A stretch of DNA of 14,680 nt, taken from NCBI GenBank assembly GCA_900768705.1, contig CAAGEB010000149.1, positions 1-14,680 on the forward strand, in the 5' to 3' direction. A program made the position numbers and the translations under genes. Of this stretch, positions 1 through 7,150 are shown piece after piece; within the stretch, counting starts at the first letter, position 1; each line of letters starts with the position of its first letter. Source of the DNA: Oscillospiraceae bacterium (lineage in GTDB: Bacteria; Bacillota; Clostridia; Oscillospirales; Ruminococcaceae). The notes below the pieces were generated by a model. The model saw only the letters and a program-made list of their open reading frames with translations, was not told the origin of the DNA and ran no database searches.

Positions 1-7
1 ATGTACC

Positions 8-63
8 GTTGGGAAAAAGCGGCTTGGCGGCCCGGGGTACCCGGGTTGGGAAAAAGCGGCTTG
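8..63. repeat. Pair of 19-bp direct repeats
   Basis: The same 19 bases, starting GTTGGGAAAAAGC, occur at 8-26 and again at 45-63, a period of 37 bp. Between them lies a GC-rich palindromic stretch (CCCGG at 31-35 pairing with CCGGG at 41-45). Each copy runs into a G/C-rich segment. On the minus strand the second copy reads as a short GC hairpin (56-67) followed by five T, so it could help terminate transcription arriving from the S-component gene. Bases 1-14 also nearly match 2418-2431, suggesting a dispersed intergenic repeat cut by the window edge. No coding potential is apparent. Confidence 0.6.
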
Positions 64-92
64 CCGCCCCACTTCCTCTATTAACATACCGA

Positions 93-122
93 AAGGGCTG
101 TACCACAATCGGCACAGCCCTT
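93..122 (-). terminator. Hairpin after the S-component gene, possible terminator
   Basis: A perfect 9-bp inverted repeat (AAGGGCTGT at 93-101 with ACAGCCCTT at 114-122) lies 20 bases past the stop codon of the minus-strand ECF S-component gene. On that strand it is followed only by a short T run (CCCTTTCGG), so as an intrinsic terminator it is weak. A second GC hairpin with a five-T tail lies further on at 67-51 and may complete termination. Confidence 0.5.
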
Positions 123-142
123 AATCTTTCAAAAATCACTGT

Positions 143-706
143 TTAAACAGCGTAAGCGGAAAAGTTCTTATTCAGTCTGCTGAAAACGCCCGTTTTTGCA
201 ATAACCAGAATAAGCACAACTCCCAGTACAGCCCCGAACAATGCCTGAAGGAAATTCATCGGCAGTCCCTCAAGTCCTCCGATAAAACCATATCCCAGCA
301 GGGTAGATTCATACAGATAGTAACCGCCTACCATAATCAGCTCCCCGACAACGGAACCGAGAATAAAACCGGGAACACGAAGCTTGGGACTCTTTTTTAT
401 CATAGCTCCAACGATAAGTGCCGCAGCCAGCGCAGTAAGTCCCTTGATTACAAATGTTCCGGGAGCGTAAACCGGATATCCCGAAAACAGATCCGCCAGT
501 GCAGAGCCTATTCCTCCCGCCGCAAAGCCGTACACCGGACCCAGTACCCACGCCGCAACCAGAATGAAGCAGTCTCCGAAATTCAGATAACCGCCGATGG
601 GAGAGGGTATTCTGATAATCATTGTCGCCACGCATATAAGTGCAGCAAACATCGCCGCTATACATATTTTCAGCAGCGTGCCTTTTGCCTCCGTTTTGTT
701 GCTCAT
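143..706 (-). CDS. ECF transporter S component, probably for a vitamin B6 vitamer
   Basis: This is a small, very hydrophobic membrane protein of 187 residues with about six predicted membrane segments (roughly 13-32, 41-60, 62-76, 82-103, 111-133, 148-171). Small-residue helix motifs near the N-terminus (IAAMFAALI, residues 16-24) are typical of S components that dock on a shared energy-coupling module. The family is ECF-type substrate-binding subunits (riboflavin/thiamin/pyridoxine-like). No ATPase or T-subunit gene is nearby, so it presumably uses a shared module encoded elsewhere (group II ECF). It lies just downstream of pdxST and its promoter shares a 60-bp block with the pdxS promoter, so a B6 vitamer is the likely cargo; the fold alone does not prove specificity. 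ATG at 706 is supported by an AGGAGA ribosome site on the minus strand. A thiamin precursor or riboflavin is the main alternative. Confidence 0.8.
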   Translation of the reverse strand: MSNKTEAKGTLLKICIAAMFAALICVATMIIRIPSPIGGYLNFGDCFILVAAWVLGPVYGFAAGGIGSALADLFSGYPVYAPGTFVIKGLTALAAALIVGAMIKKSPKLRVPGFILGSVVGELIMVGGYYLYESTLLGYGFIGGLEGLPMNFLQALFGAVLGVVLILVIAKTGVFSRLNKNFSAYAV

Positions 707-743
707 AATAGTTGTCTCCTTTTGTTTTTTTCTTTATACACAT

Positions 744-803
744 ATTATAGCAATTTTTGGAGACATTTCAATATCCAGAACCATATTATTTGATAATACC
801 AGA
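744..803 (-). promoter_or_regulatory. Promoter and putative PdxR-type operator of the S-component gene
   Basis: On the minus strand, TTGAAA (771-766), a 16-bp spacer and TATAAT (749-744) form a strong sigma-A-like promoter 38 bp before the start codon. Directly upstream at 783-803 is a 21-bp sequence identical to one upstream of pdxS (2335-2355), at the same distance from the -35. It contains ATACCA (796-801, plus strand). The related half-site ATATCCAGA at 771-779 lies 24 bp from AATACCAGA at 795-803, giving an imperfect direct repeat. GabR, a MocR-family regulator, recognises ATACCA direct repeats, so a MocR/PdxR-type regulator is a reasonable guess. No regulator gene is in the window. The element starts only about 10 bp upstream of the S gene side of the pdxT stop codon. 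Confidence 0.75.
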
Positions 804-812
804 TTATTGATA

Positions 813-1376
813 TTAACGGCACATATCAAGAAAGTATCTGTGTACCGATGTGTCGGAGGTAAGCTCGGGATGAAAGGAAACAGCCAGCTGTTTTCCGTAC
901 CTAGCCGCCACAATATTTCCCTCCGCCTGAGCCAGAATATCAACGCCATCTCCCACGCTTTCAATATAAGGCGCACGGATAAATGTCATCGGAATTCTGC
1001 CGATATACTTCATTTCCGCCTCGGTGTGAAAGCTGCCCAGCTGTCTGCCGTAGGCATTGCGTTTAACCACCGCAGGCAAGGTGCCAAAATACACCCGTTC
1101 ATCGTTGGATAGCTTCTCGGCAAGAAGTATTAGTCCGGCACAGGTTCCGAAAACCGGCAAACCTTCTTCAATGCGGCTTTTCAGAGTGTGGAACATATCC
1201 AGCTCGTGAAGCAGCTTTCCCATAACGGTGCTTTCTCCGCCGGGGAGTACAAGACCGTCCATACTGCGGTCAAGATCACTTTTCTGACGGATTTCAAAGC
1301 AATCGGCTCCAAGGGAAGTCAGCATTTTTTCGTGTTCGATAAAAGCACCCTGAACCGCTAAAACTCCTATCCTCAT
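813..1376 (-). CDS. pdxT: Pyridoxal 5'-phosphate synthase glutaminase subunit PdxT
   Basis: PdxT hydrolyses glutamine and channels ammonia to PdxS for pyridoxal 5'-phosphate synthesis in the cytosol. The 187-residue protein has the normal family length. It shows the class I amidotransferase triad: nucleophile Cys79 in FGTCAGL, and His169 and Glu171 in SFHPEL. The oxyanion-loop motif PGGEST lies at 45-50. ATG at 1376 is one base past the pdxS stop codon, and only a weak G-rich stretch inside the end of pdxS could serve as ribosome site, so translation is probably coupled to pdxS. This fits the need for stoichiometric subunits in the 12+12 complex. I see no defect in the key residues. Confidence 0.97.
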   Translation of the reverse strand: MRIGVLAVQGAFIEHEKMLTSLGADCFEIRQKSDLDRSMDGLVLPGGESTVMGKLLHELDMFHTLKSRIEEGLPVFGTCAGLILLAEKLSNDERVYFGTLPAVVKRNAYGRQLGSFHTEAEMKYIGRIPMTFIRAPYIESVGDGVDILAQAEGNIVAARYGKQLAVSFHPELTSDTSVHRYFLDMCR

Positions 1377-1377
1377 A

Positions 1378-2253
1378 TTACTTGCCCCGTTCCGCCATAA
1401 GCAGCTGAATTTCCTGCTCGTTTATTCCCACCATTGCTTCGCCCAGATCCTCGGAAAGCTCCGCAAGCAGCTTTGCGTCGTTAAAGTTGGTAACAGCCTT
1501 GACAATTGCCGAAGCACGCTTTCTCGGATTTCCGGATTTGAATATTCCGGAGCCTACGAAAACGCCCTCTGCTCCCAGCTGCATCATAAGTGCCGCATCT
1601 GCGGGAGTGGCAACGCCGCCTGCCGCAAAATTCACAACGGGAAGTTTGCCGTTGTCGTGTACAAATTTCACCAGCTCAAAAGATACTCGGAGCTGCTTTG
1701 CAGCGTCATAAAGCTCATCCTCACGCATTGAGGTTAATCTGGCAATTTCGCTGTTCATCATTCTCATGTGGCGGACAGCCTGCACCACATCGCCTGTACC
1801 CGGCTCGCCCTTGGTGCGTATCATAGAGGCACCCTCTTCAATTCTTCTCAGTGCTTCACCAAGATCTTTTGCGCCGCATACAAAGGGAACCTTGAATTTG
1901 GCTTTGTCAATGTGGTAAACATCGTCGGCAGGGGAAAGCACTTCGCTTTCATCGATATAATCGATACCGATTGCCTCAAGTATCTGCGCCTCCGCAAAGT
2001 GACCTATTCTGCACTTTGCCATAACAGGAATGGAAACCGCCTCCTGAATCCCCTTAATCATTTTCGGGTCGCTCATTCTGGAAACGCCGCCTGCCGCACG
2101 GATATCCGCAGGAATTCTTTCCAGTGCCATTACCGCACATGCACCCGCTTCTTCCGCAATTTTTGCCTGCTCGGGGGTGGTGACATCCATTATCACGCCG
2201 CCTTTAAGCATTTGTGCCAGATTTTTGTTCAGTTCGTATCTGTTTTCACTCAT
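1378..2253 (-). CDS. pdxS: Pyridoxal 5'-phosphate synthase subunit PdxS
   Basis: PdxS is the synthase of the deoxyxylulose-independent B6 pathway. It condenses ribose 5-phosphate, glyceraldehyde 3-phosphate and ammonia into pyridoxal 5'-phosphate. The 291-residue (beta/alpha)8 protein is highly conserved: the early Asp23 in MDVT, the imine-forming Lys80 in VMAKCRIGH, and Lys148 in RTKGEPGTG, which carries the intermediate to the second site. The C-terminal phosphate-binding region GGVATPADAALMMQLG is also present. ATG at 2253 follows a strong AAAGGAGA ribosome site on the minus strand, closely resembling the leader of the S-component gene. It is the first gene of a pdxS-pdxT unit driven by the promoter at 2296-2323, with the shared putative operator upstream. 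Confidence 0.98.
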   Translation of the reverse strand: MSENRYELNKNLAQMLKGGVIMDVTTPEQAKIAEEAGACAVMALERIPADIRAAGGVSRMSDPKMIKGIQEAVSIPVMAKCRIGHFAEAQILEAIGIDYIDESEVLSPADDVYHIDKAKFKVPFVCGAKDLGEALRRIEEGASMIRTKGEPGTGDVVQAVRHMRMMNSEIARLTSMREDELYDAAKQLRVSFELVKFVHDNGKLPVVNFAAGGVATPADAALMMQLGAEGVFVGSGIFKSGNPRKRASAIVKAVTNFNDAKLLAELSEDLGEAMVGINEQEIQLLMAERGK

Positions 2254-2295
2254 ATTGTTGTCTCCTTTTTTTGGCTTTCGCCTTTTGATAAATAC

Positions 2296-2355
2296 ATTAT
2301 ATCAGAAATTGGAGATATTACAATAATCAGAATGATATTATTTGATAATACCAGA
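2296..2355 (-). promoter_or_regulatory. pdxS promoter and putative PdxR-type operator
   Basis: On the minus strand, TTGTAA (2323-2318), a 16-bp spacer and TATAAT (2301-2296) form a promoter 42 bp before the pdxS ATG. The 21 bases at 2335-2355 are identical to 783-803 upstream of the S-component gene. Over the whole block I count 49 of 60 positions identical without gaps, including a shared TTGGAGA inside the promoter spacer (2309-2315). AATACCAGA (2347-2355) has a degenerate direct repeat ATAATCAGA 24 bp away (2323-2331). Binding just upstream of and over the -35 could either activate or repress; the sequence does not say which. Confidence 0.8.
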
Positions 2356-2396
2356 AGAGAGCATAAGAAGAAAGTATAGGTCTGTGCTTTGCCACC

Positions 2397-2434
2397 CTAT
2401 CCCAACGGTACTTTGCAATGTGCCGTTGGGATAG
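2397..2434. repeat. Strong palindromic hairpin between pdxS and the flavoprotein gene
   Basis: CTATCCCAACGG (2397-2408) pairs perfectly with CCGTTGGGATAG (2423-2434), and three more inner pairs (one of them G-T) extend the stem to about 15 bp around an eight-base loop. It lies 22 bp beyond the stop codon of the minus-strand flavoprotein gene and upstream of the pdxS promoter block. Neither strand has a proper T run straight after the stem, so it is not a classic intrinsic terminator, although it may stabilise the 3' end or block read-through into pdxST. Its right arm (2418-2431) matches window positions 1-14 at 13 of 14 bases, which suggests a REP-like dispersed repeat. Confidence 0.65.
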
Positions 2435-2455
2435 TATGACGCATCAGCTTTTTTT

Positions 2456-4033
2456 CTACTTATTGCTGTATCTCTCCATTATTTTGAGTGCGGTTTTTAT
2501 GCCGTCAACTGCGGCGGACATTATTCCTCCCGCATATCCTGCTCCCTCGCCGCAGGGGTACATATTATCGATACTCAGCGAAACCCCCGCTTCGTTTCTC
2601 GGAACCCGCACCGGGGAAGAGGAACGGGTTTCAATGCCGGTCAGCACGCTGTCGCTGTCAGAAAAGCCGTGGATTTTTCTCTCAAACTGCTTTATTCCCA
2701 TTGAAAGATATTCCGAAATAAAGTCGGGAAACAGCTCCCGCAGGTTTACCGATTCCACACCCGGAAGGTAGGTGGGAATTACCCGTCCCAGTGACAGACC
2801 GCCGCCCTTTCCGACAAATTCACGAGTAAGCATGGCAGGGGCTTTTCCCCCTCCGAGACGATAGGCTTTCTGCTCAAGACTGTGAATAAATTCCACTCCC
2901 GACAACGGGTCATGACCAAAATCGTCTTCGGATACGGAAACCAGCACTGCGCTGTTTGCGTTGGCTCCTGCTCTGTCGAAGTTGCTCATACCGTTGGTGA
3001 CGATGGTTCCGTCACTGCTGGCAGAGGCTACCACAAAGCCTCCCGGACACATACAGAATGTATAAACCCCTCTGCCTTTTTCTCGGAAGGAAAGCGCATA
3101 TTCCGCAGGAGGAAGAGCGGGGTGTCCGGCATATTTTCCGTACAGTGCGGCGTCTATATCTGCTTGCAGGTGTTCTATTCTTGCTCCCACGGAAAAGGGC
3201 TTGGGTATAATTTCCACGCCATTATTCAGCAGCATTTCAAAGGTGTCGTGCGCCGAATGACCCACAGCAAGCACCAGAGCGCCGCAGCTGATTTCTTCGC
3301 CGTTTGTCTTTATGGATTTTATTTTCCCTCCCGTTACATCAATATCCTCGATGGGCGACAGAAACCGCACTTCTCCGCCCAGTTCAATAATTTTCTCACG
3401 GAGATTTTTGACTATGCTGCGGAGGTTATCCGTTCCGATATGTGGCTTTGCCTTGGTTAAAATTTCATCGGGTGCGCCGAATTGGCACAATCTTTTCAGT
3501 ACACGGCTGCAAAGCGGGTCGTTTATTCTGGTGGTGAGCTTGCCGTCGGAAAATGTGCCTGCGCCTCCCTCGCCGAACTGAACATTGGAGCGGGAATCGG
3601 GAATTCCTGTCTGCCAGTATTTGTTGACGGCGGAAATGCGTTCGTCCATTGCCGCACCCCGTTCCAGAACAATGGGTCTGTAGCCGTTTTCACACAGCGT
3701 AAGGGCGCAGAACATTCCCGCAGGTCCGAAGCCGGCAATTACTATATTTCCCTCGGGTGGAGTGCTTCCGAATACAACTGTCGGTTCTTCCTCGGAATAC
3801 AGCCGTACAAAGGGATATTTCCGTGCCGCAGCTTCTTCCCGACTGCGGCTTGCAAGCTCCAGATATACGGAATTGATAAAGCATATTCCGTGCCTTGCGT
3901 CAATTGAGGTTTTGTGAATTTTTGCGGTTTTTATTTCACCTGCGGGCAACCCCAACAAGGACGCCGCCTTGATGACGGCGGCGTCCTTTTGTTCTTCCAG
4001 CGTTGTTTTGATCTGAGATACTATAATAGCCAT
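2456..4033 (-). CDS. FAD-dependent oxidoreductase of the COG2509 type
   Basis: This is a 525-residue predicted FAD-dependent dehydrogenase of unknown substrate. An N-terminal domain (about 1-90) precedes a Rossmann dinucleotide-binding fold with VIAGFGPAGMFCA at 98-110 and the acidic ERG end of the ADP-ribose loop (124-126). The family-typical FGEGGAGTFSDGKL is at 153-166, and a C-terminal FAD contact GEGAGYAGG at 495-503. The architecture matches the uncharacterised COG2509 flavoproteins common in Clostridia. The start ATG overlaps the cdaR stop by one base (TAATG), so translation is coupled. It thus sits where glmM normally follows cdaA-cdaR. A role in envelope or redox metabolism is possible, but nothing in the sequence fixes it. 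The palindrome at 2397-2434 follows its stop codon. Confidence 0.85.
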   Translation of the reverse strand: MAIIVSQIKTTLEEQKDAAVIKAASLLGLPAGEIKTAKIHKTSIDARHGICFINSVYLELASRSREEAAARKYPFVRLYSEEEPTVVFGSTPPEGNIVIAGFGPAGMFCALTLCENGYRPIVLERGAAMDERISAVNKYWQTGIPDSRSNVQFGEGGAGTFSDGKLTTRINDPLCSRVLKRLCQFGAPDEILTKAKPHIGTDNLRSIVKNLREKIIELGGEVRFLSPIEDIDVTGGKIKSIKTNGEEISCGALVLAVGHSAHDTFEMLLNNGVEIIPKPFSVGARIEHLQADIDAALYGKYAGHPALPPAEYALSFREKGRGVYTFCMCPGGFVVASASSDGTIVTNGMSNFDRAGANANSAVLVSVSEDDFGHDPLSGVEFIHSLEQKAYRLGGGKAPAMLTREFVGKGGGLSLGRVIPTYLPGVESVNLRELFPDFISEYLSMGIKQFERKIHGFSDSDSVLTGIETRSSSPVRVPRNEAGVSLSIDNMYPCGEGAGYAGGIMSAAVDGIKTALKIMERYSNK

Positions 4034-5313
4034 TATTCTGTATTTCCTTGTACTTTCGGAGTAGCCTTGATTGTAGCCTTATAATCGCCGGTAGCCCAGC
4101 ATTTCTGCTTTGTTCCCTTTATCGTGACGGTGACAGGTACATCCTGAGATCCTTCACGGAGGGTAACTCCCAGCAGATTGATAGTGACGGAAATATCGGC
4201 TTCGGAAATATCGGTTATTATTCCGGAGGGTCCCACAACGGTAAGTGCAAGCTGGCTGGTAATCAGGGAAACATCAAAATTGTCAGGAATATTGGTTACA
4301 GTGATATTCGTTCCTCTGACGGAGAAGTCAAGCATACCGTAATTTGAAGTTTTCCATTCAATGCGGGCGTTGTTGTTTCCGGAGAGATTCTTGTAGCCCT
4401 CGGGGAGTACAATGGGAATATAGGTGTTTTTGCCAAGTGCTATATCCGAAAGATCGATTGTTCCGATAACAAGCTCACTCAGATTGTCGATAGATTCATC
4501 GGGTGCGGCAACGGTTATGGCACCGGGCTGAATATCATACTGCAAACTGTCGATATCAAAGTTGCTGGGATAGTTCGTAACGGATATTTTAAGAGGAAGC
4601 TCCTTCTGCTTCAGTATCCTGATGTTTACGGACACGCTGTCTGTGGACAGCTTCAGACTGTCATCAATAATCTTTGCGCCGTTGGGACCATAGAGGATAA
4701 TGTCCGCACCTGTCTGGTGGGATTCGGCAATTTCTCCGTGGAAGGTGGATCTGGCTTCAATTCCCGAGATATTATCCAGCACGCTTCTGGAACCGGTTAC
4801 GGAGATGGTTTTCGGTGTGGCGGTAATTTCATCCGCATAATAACCGTCAGGCAGGCTGATATCGGGAGCAGTTCCCTCAACGGTGAATTCCTTGGTGATT
4901 ATTTCATCAACTACCAGAGTGATATTGGCGGGTTCGGTTTCCAGAAGGGTATAATCCCGATCTGCCTTTGATGTTACGGTAACGGGCAGATTGTATGTGC
5001 CGGTGGAACGAACCGATGAAAGATTTATTCCCGCCGTAAAATCCTCCGCCGAAAGACCGCTTATATCATATCGCTTGCCTTCAATTCTGATGTCGGCGGT
5101 ATCCGTGATATTGCTGACAATTTGAAGATTGTTCTGAACCATATAATCGGTAAGCTGGGTTTCTATGGGAATATTTTTTATATCGGTTTCACCCGTGGGA
5201 AAAAACTGTATGGAAACCACCAGCCAGAAAATAATTGCAACAATAAAGGCAAGGATAAGGGTTTTGTAGTTCTTCTTGATATCTTTGAAGAAATTCTTGA
5301 AAATATTCAGCAA
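4033..5313 (-). CDS. cdaR: CdaR, YbbR-domain partner of the cyclic di-AMP synthase
   Basis: CdaR is an extracytoplasmic membrane-anchored protein that binds and modulates the diadenylate cyclase CdaA. The 426-residue sequence starts with a short cytosolic Lys-rich segment and one membrane helix (about 18-37, ILAFIVAIIFWLVVS). About four beta-rich YbbR repeats follow (roughly 40-135, 136-230, 235-330, 330-425), each with the recurring pattern of a hydrophobic strand, Pro and Thr/Val strands. The start codon is TTG at 5313-5311, chosen because a perfect AGGAGG site lies at the right distance and no nearby Met is available. It begins 3 nt after the cdaA stop and overlaps the next gene by one base. 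The family usually has three or four repeats, so the protein looks complete. Confidence 0.92.
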   Translation of the reverse strand: MLNIFKNFFKDIKKNYKTLILAFIVAIIFWLVVSIQFFPTGETDIKNIPIETQLTDYMVQNNLQIVSNITDTADIRIEGKRYDISGLSAEDFTAGINLSSVRSTGTYNLPVTVTSKADRDYTLLETEPANITLVVDEIITKEFTVEGTAPDISLPDGYYADEITATPKTISVTGSRSVLDNISGIEARSTFHGEIAESHQTGADIILYGPNGAKIIDDSLKLSTDSVSVNIRILKQKELPLKISVTNYPSNFDIDSLQYDIQPGAITVAAPDESIDNLSELVIGTIDLSDIALGKNTYIPIVLPEGYKNLSGNNNARIEWKTSNYGMLDFSVRGTNITVTNIPDNFDVSLITSQLALTVVGPSGIITDISEADISVTINLLGVTLREGSQDVPVTVTIKGTKQKCWATGDYKATIKATPKVQGNTE

Positions 5314-5316
5314 AGC

Positions 5317-6192
5317 TTATCCCTCCTCAACCTTGGTTTTTCCGGTTTTTTTCTTTTTTGCGGAAACTCCCGGCATACTCTTCCGCAGAATATTGATAAT
5401 ATCCTCACGGCTCTTGTTGCGGTTCAGCTGCTGATCAAACGCAACGGAAACAGTACCCGTTTCCTCGGATACGATTATAACAAGGGCGTCGGATTTTTCG
5501 GTGATACCGATTGCCGCTCTGTGGCGGGAACCCAGATCGTTGGAAAGGTATTGATCCTTTTCAGGAGTGGGCAGGAAGCATCTGGCGGCATAAATGCGGT
5601 TGTTTCGTATGATAACGGCACCGTCGTGCAGAGGAGAGCCGTTGTAGAAGATATTGCAGAACAAATCCGGTTCCGGCTCGGCATTGACAATAACGGCGGT
5701 GTTGTCCTTTTCGATAATATCCCGCAGCTTGATATCCCGCTCAATAACGATAAGCGCACCGGTTTTGGAATCATGCAGCCGCTGAACAGCGTCGGCAATG
5801 CCGATGATTGCCTTTTCACGGACGGAGGCATCCCCGGCGTTTTTCTCAAAGGGCTGAGCCAGAACGCTGACCTTTGCTCTTCCCACCTTTTCCAGAATAC
5901 GCCGCAGCTCGGGCTGGAACACTATAATCAACGCTATAATACCCACCTGCAGGAAGTTTTCGATGATGAAGCTCATGGCTTTCAGCTGGAAAATCTGCAC
6001 TAGCATGAAGATTACTATAATGAGGAATATTCCCTTCAGCAGCTGCATGGCACGGGTTTCCCGCATCAGCTTTATGAGGTAGTACACCAGAAATGTGAGA
6101 ATCAGAATATCCAGCACATCAAATATGGTGATGGACTGAATCATATTCACAAAGTTCTGCAGGATATCCTCAATGTATTTTATGATTTCCAA
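5317..6192 (-). CDS. cdaA: Diadenylate cyclase CdaA
   Basis: CdaA makes cyclic di-AMP from two ATP at the membrane; in Firmicutes this controls potassium and osmolyte transport and cell-wall balance. The 291-residue protein has three N-terminal membrane helices (about 25-42, 52-69, 76-93) and then the DAC domain with the signature DGA at 190-192 and RHR at 223-225. Both are intact, so it should be active. The start is TTG at 6192-6190, six bases after AAGGAG (6204-6199); the next in-frame Met (residue 17) would cut into the first helix region and has no comparable ribosome site. It lies 16 nt after degV and 3 nt before cdaR. The absence of glmM downstream is unusual. Confidence 0.96.
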   Translation of the reverse strand: MEIIKYIEDILQNFVNMIQSITIFDVLDILILTFLVYYLIKLMRETRAMQLLKGIFLIIVIFMLVQIFQLKAMSFIIENFLQVGIIALIIVFQPELRRILEKVGRAKVSVLAQPFEKNAGDASVREKAIIGIADAVQRLHDSKTGALIVIERDIKLRDIIEKDNTAVIVNAEPEPDLFCNIFYNGSPLHDGAVIIRNNRIYAARCFLPTPEKDQYLSNDLGSRHRAAIGITEKSDALVIIVSEETGTVSVAFDQQLNRNKSREDIINILRKSMPGVSAKKKKTGKTKVEEG

Positions 6193-6208
6193 AACAGACT
6201 CCTTGATA

Positions 6209-7075
6209 TTATCTATTTCCCTTGAAAAGAATTCCTATAAATTCCGATCCTGCATTGCAGCTTACAACAACGCCGCATTTTTCAACCAGAGCGGGTCCGT
6301 AGCCCAGCTTTTTGGTAAGCTTGGCGATAAGCTCCTTTTCCAGATCGGGTCTGGTGGTGGTAAGAATGGTATAGGGAGTTTCGGGAATAAGGTTTTGAGC
6401 GAGCACTTCAACTATGGCGTCAAGAGCAGCTTTTTCGCCCCTTGCCTTTTTCACTACCTCGGTAAGGGAATCGTGAAGCATAATTACAGGCTTAAGTCCC
6501 ATTAATTCGCCAAGGAAGGAAGCTGCTGCGGTAATTCTTCCGGATTTTTTCATGTGACGGAGATCAAAGCCCACAATCAGCGCTTCGGAATGCTTTCCCC
6601 AGTCCTCCAGATATGCCACGACGCTTTCGGTGGACTGACCTTCGGAAAGCTTGCGGCAGGCTTCCAGAATGGGATAACCGTAGGCGAGGGAGTAATTCTG
6701 GCTGTCAACAAGGTAAATTTTCAGATCGGGCAGATCCTCCTTTACCGCATTGGCAGCAATCTGTGCCTGAGAGAAGGTCTGGGAACCTGCGGCGTTGATA
6801 ACATCCACGATAATTTCACGGACGCCCTGGGAATAAAGCTCACGGTATTTATCCTCAAACTGTATCTGCGTAATCTGGGAGTGCTTGGGTATTTCCTGAT
6901 TATCCTTGAGGATTTTATAGAATTCATCGGGCTTAAGGTCTATTCTGTCAAGATAGTTTTTTCCGTTGACAGTTACGGCAAAGGGCATAATTACCAGATA
7001 TTTTTCCCATTCCTTTTCGGATTCGGGAGAAACATCGCAGCCGCTGTCAGTGATAATTCTGACATTTTCGTTCAT
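6209..7075 (-). CDS. DegV family fatty-acid-binding protein
   Basis: DegV-family (FakB-type) proteins bind a fatty acid between two lobes. Some hand it to the kinase FakA for phosphorylation and entry into phospholipids. The 288-residue sequence has the usual length and motifs: the N-terminal strand and loop RIITDSGCDVSPE (6-18), the HSQIT segment around residue 66 that corresponds to the TSQ lipid-head site (with His in place of Thr), and FDLRHMKKSGRITAAAS in the second domain. ATG at 7075 has AAAGGA seven bases upstream on the minus strand. It stands 75 bp after trmL and 16 bp before cdaA, so it appears to belong to the same transcript. Substrate and partner kinase cannot be told from the window. 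Confidence 0.92.
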   Translation of the reverse strand: MNENVRIITDSGCDVSPESEKEWEKYLVIMPFAVTVNGKNYLDRIDLKPDEFYKILKDNQEIPKHSQITQIQFEDKYRELYSQGVREIIVDVINAAGSQTFSQAQIAANAVKEDLPDLKIYLVDSQNYSLAYGYPILEACRKLSEGQSTESVVAYLEDWGKHSEALIVGFDLRHMKKSGRITAAASFLGELMGLKPVIMLHDSLTEVVKKARGEKAALDAIVEVLAQNLIPETPYTILTTTRPDLEKELIAKLTKKLGYGPALVEKCGVVVSCNAGSEFIGILFKGNR

Positions 7076-7110
7076 AAAAGTGTCCTTTCTCGGAAACGCT
7101 TTTGGAAATA

Positions 7111-7142
7111 CCGCACAAAGATCGCATTGCGGCTTTGTGCGG
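7111..7142 (-). terminator. Hairpin between trmL and degV, possible partial terminator
   Basis: CCGCACAAAG (7111-7120) and CTTTGTGCGG (7133-7142) form a perfect 10-bp stem, with a further three-pair inner stem (CGC/GCG). On the minus strand it starts 9 nt past the trmL stop and is followed by TATTTCC, a poor T tract. I see no promoter between it and degV, so it probably lowers but does not end transcription into degV-cdaA-cdaR, or protects the upstream mRNA end. Confidence 0.45.
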
Positions 7143-7150
7143 TGTTGCCT

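Noticed and set aside
1768..2379. Plus-strand open frame opposite pdxS
   Set aside because: Antisense to highly conserved PdxS; the translated sequence looks like a reverse-strand shadow.
5122..6003. Long plus-strand open frame (293 codons) opposite cdaR and cdaA
   Set aside because: It lies antisense to two clearly recognised genes with intact DGA/RHR and YbbR features. Its translation shows no family signature, and no ribosome site or promoter supports it.
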